DNA from: Sphingobium sp. Z007
GTDB taxonomy: Bacteria; Pseudomonadota; Alphaproteobacteria; Sphingomonadales; Sphingomonadaceae
Length of the DNA stretch: 64,000 bases
Assembly: GCF_900013425.1 (NCBI RefSeq)
Contig: NZ_FBXK01000005.1
Coordinates: 310,001 to 374,000 of the forward strand
Direction: 5' to 3'
The position numbers and the translations under genes are program-made. Of the stretch, positions 62,058 through 64,000 are shown piece by piece. Below the pieces are notes generated by a model that did not search any database, was not told the origin of the DNA, and was given only the letters and a program-made list of their open reading frames with translations. Numbering within the stretch: the first letter of the stretch is position 1; each line of letters starts with the position of its first letter.

Positions 62058-63719
62058 TTATCGTCCCGCGCAGCTATCCCCGTCGCCCGCCACCAGATCC
62101 AGGCAACGCCCGTCAATCTCGCTCTTCGCCACCGGTAGCCCGATCAGCGCCGCCAGCGACGGCATGATGTCCACCGTCTCCACGCCCAGCGGCTGCTCGA
62201 AATGCTGCATCCCCTTGCGCCAGAACAGGATCGGCACGCGGCGATCGGTATCCCAGGGCGACCCATGGGTGGCGACCGATCCCATCGTCGCCTGTTCCGG
62301 GATCGACATGACGCGCGGCTTCAACAACAGCAGCAGATCGCCCGACCGCTCCGCATAGAAGCTGGCGCGCGCCTCCTGGATCAGGCTCCAGCTTTCGGGC
62401 GGGCCGGAGGGGGAGGGGGTGGCGGCAATCTGCGCCTTGGTGAACACCGTCTCGACCTGCGGGTGCGCGCGCAGCAGCTTGAGCGCTTCGGCCTCGACGC
62501 GCGCGCGCTGAGGCGCAGTCAGCCCCTTGTCGAAATAGAGGTCGCCCGACGGCCCGTCGCCCCACAGCACTTTCTTGCCCGGCAACCCCGCCTTGTCGGC
62601 GATGGCGGCATTCAATGCCTTGGGCGTCAGCGCCATGTCGACGCGCTGCTCCATCGGCATGGCGTTCAGGCGATGACGTTCGGGCAGGTCATGGCCGCCA
62701 TGGTCCGCGGTCAGCACAACCACATAATCGATGCCGTCTTTGTCGAGCCGATCGAAGAAGGCACCCAGTTCCCGATCGAGCCGATCGACCTGGATACAGC
62801 TTTCCGTGCCTTCGGTGCCGTATGTGTGGCCGATATAGTCGGTCGCCGACAGGCCGATCGAGATGATATCGGTCTGCGCCTGCTTGCCCAGGTCCATAGT
62901 CTCGATCGCGGCGGCGGCAAAGGCCAGTGTCATCGCGTCCTGTTCGGGCGAGATGCGGAACGCCTTATAATCGCCCGCCGCACGCGCGAAACGGCCGGTG
63001 CCGACGGTCCTGTCGCCCGCCCGCACCGGGAAATCCTTCGACACGCACTGGGCGGGCAGTTCGAAGCCTGGATTGGCTTGCGCCAGACGCTGCGCCATGG
63101 CCGCGTTCACCTTGGCGACCAGCGGCGGGGTGGCGATCCCCTTATAGCTGACATAGCCCTGCGGCCCGCCCAGCCACCACACATGGTCGGCAGTCGGCCC
63201 GCCCATCATGATCGCGGCGCGATCCTTGCCCGCGACCGATACGACGCGGGTGGCGGGGTTGGCGATCTTCATCCGGCCGCCCAGCGTCGGCACCTTCAGG
63301 TGGATTGGGGACGCTTCATATTTGTCGCTGCTGCTGCCGGACACGCTCTCGTCCTCGGCGCAATAGATGGTCTTGTCTTCGCGCGCAGTGCCGAGGTCGA
63401 ACCAGTTGTTGGCGATGATGCCGGTGCGCGACGGGCGGCTGCCGGTCAGGATGGTCGAGTGGCCGGGGCAGGTTTCGGTCGCGGCATGGCTTTGATAGCC
63501 GCGAGGAAAGACGGCGCCATCGCTCGTCAGGCGCTTGAGGCCGCCGCTATAATATTGGCGATATTCGCTGAACAGATCGGCGGAAAACTGGTCGATGCTG
63601 ATCGCGACGATCAGCTTTGGCGGAGTAGCGGGCGCGGCGGCCGGAGTCGGAGTAGGCTGCTGAGCCGCCAGCGGCATGGCGGTGGCGATCAACAGGGCGG
63701 CGGCGACTGTCTTCAACAT
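62058..63719 (-). CDS. phoK: PhoK-like alkaline phosphatase (Thr nucleophile), secreted
   Basis: 553 residues with a signal peptide (MLKTVAAALLIATAMPLAAQ) and a Pro/Ala linker. Secreted alkaline phosphatase of the PafA/PhoK branch. The nucleophile is T83 in ATETCPGHSTILTG; N104, K165 and R167 complete the active site. These sit a constant 6 residues before T89, N110, K171 and R173 of the Sphingomonas PhoK enzyme, as I recall that numbering. Zinc ligands are provided by the Asp near the N-terminus (ISIDQFSAD), ADHGGHD and the late THGSPW. It should release phosphate from monoesters in the periplasm or outside the cell. A pho-box could not be picked out by eye. Confidence 0.93.
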   Translation of the reverse strand: MLKTVAAALLIATAMPLAAQQPTPTPAAAPATPPKLIVAISIDQFSADLFSEYRQYYSGGLKRLTSDGAVFPRGYQSHAATETCPGHSTILTGSRPSRTGIIANNWFDLGTAREDKTIYCAEDESVSGSSSDKYEASPIHLKVPTLGGRMKIANPATRVVSVAGKDRAAIMMGGPTADHVWWLGGPQGYVSYKGIATPPLVAKVNAAMAQRLAQANPGFELPAQCVSKDFPVRAGDRTVGTGRFARAAGDYKAFRISPEQDAMTLAFAAAAIETMDLGKQAQTDIISIGLSATDYIGHTYGTEGTESCIQVDRLDRELGAFFDRLDKDGIDYVVVLTADHGGHDLPERHRLNAMPMEQRVDMALTPKALNAAIADKAGLPGKKVLWGDGPSGDLYFDKGLTAPQRARVEAEALKLLRAHPQVETVFTKAQIAATPSPSGPPESWSLIQEARASFYAERSGDLLLLLKPRVMSIPEQATMGSVATHGSPWDTDRRVPILFWRKGMQHFEQPLGVETVDIMPSLAALIGLPVAKSEIDGRCLDLVAGDGDSCAGR

Positions 63720-63795
63720 CTACTGTACCTTCTCCAGCCTTGACGGCGAACGCCCCCGGACCTAGCCCGCTCACACTCACCAGACCAGAGGCCCG

Positions 63796-64000
63796 ATGCG
63801 GATTTTTCAAGTCATATTGATGACGCTGGCATGGCTGGCTGCTCTTTCCCCAGCGCATGGGCAGGGGGCGTTCGGCGGCGGCCCGGCACATATCGCCGCG
63901 CAACTGGTCGCCGAAAGCGCAGCGCCCCGGCCGGGCGAAGGCACGACCATCGCCTTCGCCATGATCCCGCAACCCGGCTGGCACGGCTATTGGGAAAATC
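63796..64000 (+). CDS. DsbD-like thiol:disulfide interchange protein, N-terminus only
   Basis: The first 68 residues are in the window and the frame runs off the end. A signal peptide (MRIFQVILMTLAWLAALSPA) is followed by GGGPAHIAAQLVAESAAPRP and IPQPGWHGYWEN, which open the N-terminal domain of sphingomonad DsbD/ScsB-type reductases. These carry electrons across the inner membrane to periplasmic thiol proteins. AGAGG precedes the ATG at 63796. It is divergent from phoK. Confidence 0.75.
   Translation, partial: MRIFQVILMTLAWLAALSPAHGQGAFGGGPAHIAAQLVAESAAPRPGEGTTIAFAMIPQPGWHGYWEN

Overview
This 64 kb window is high-GC chromosomal DNA from an alphaproteobacterium, almost certainly a sphingomonad (Sphingobium/Sphingomonas/Novosphingobium type). 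The grounds are a CcrM-type methyltransferase with GANTC sites, a PhoK-like alkaline phosphatase with the Sphingomonas catalytic residue set, a TorF-type porin, a TonB-dependent receptor next to glycan-degrading genes, an aa3 oxidase subunit IV gene, and short palindromic repeats between genes. No assignment below species-group level is attempted, and no database search was possible.

Layout. 1-13 kb holds housekeeping and stress genes: a PAS protein (cut by the window edge), tRNA-Thr, a LuxR-type regulator, an outer-membrane barrel, ilvD, an L,D-transpeptidase, a TetR regulator, ahpC-ahpF, an MHS-type transporter and an ArsR regulator. 13-19.8 kb holds ccrM behind six GANTC sites, folP, a lipoprotein, a sigma-54 activator, and a three-gene group that looks like aa3 oxidase subunit IV plus a stripped-down, membrane-only relative of the proton-translocating transhydrogenase. 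19.9-26.8 kb is a sugar-acid catabolic locus: GntR regulator, sugar 1-dehydrogenase, semialdehyde dehydrogenase, IlvD/Edd dehydratase, and divergently dgoK-dgoA. 26.8-35.8 kb holds ctaA, rplM-rpsI, a lipid kinase, a phosphoesterase, comF, grxC, a nitrilase-family gene and others.

35.88-41.07 kb is a small integrative element inserted into the anticodon arm of a tRNA-Arg(CCT) gene. The host tRNA is split into two unusable halves at the element ends. The element carries a tyrosine integrase, an AlpA-type excisionase/regulator, one unknown gene and its own complete tRNA-Arg(CCT) of different sequence, which can stand in for the broken one. An IS21-family element has inserted inside it.

41.1-52.4 kb is a glycan-use locus: LacI regulator, divergent TonB-dependent receptor, two GH3 glycosidases, a formylglycine-generating enzyme, a Cys-type sulfatase and an MFS transporter. 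Overlapping genes and paired TAGCGCTA operators suggest one regulon acting on a sulfated, probably N-acetylhexosamine-containing glycan.

52.3-64 kb holds corA, an exonuclease-like gene, an atypical response regulator preceded by a coupled 25-codon ORF, a carbonic anhydrase-SulP pair, a TorF porin, a canonical paralogous response regulator with its histidine kinase, a serine acetyltransferase, the PhoK-like phosphatase and the start of a DsbD-like gene. No CRISPR array or rRNA gene was seen.
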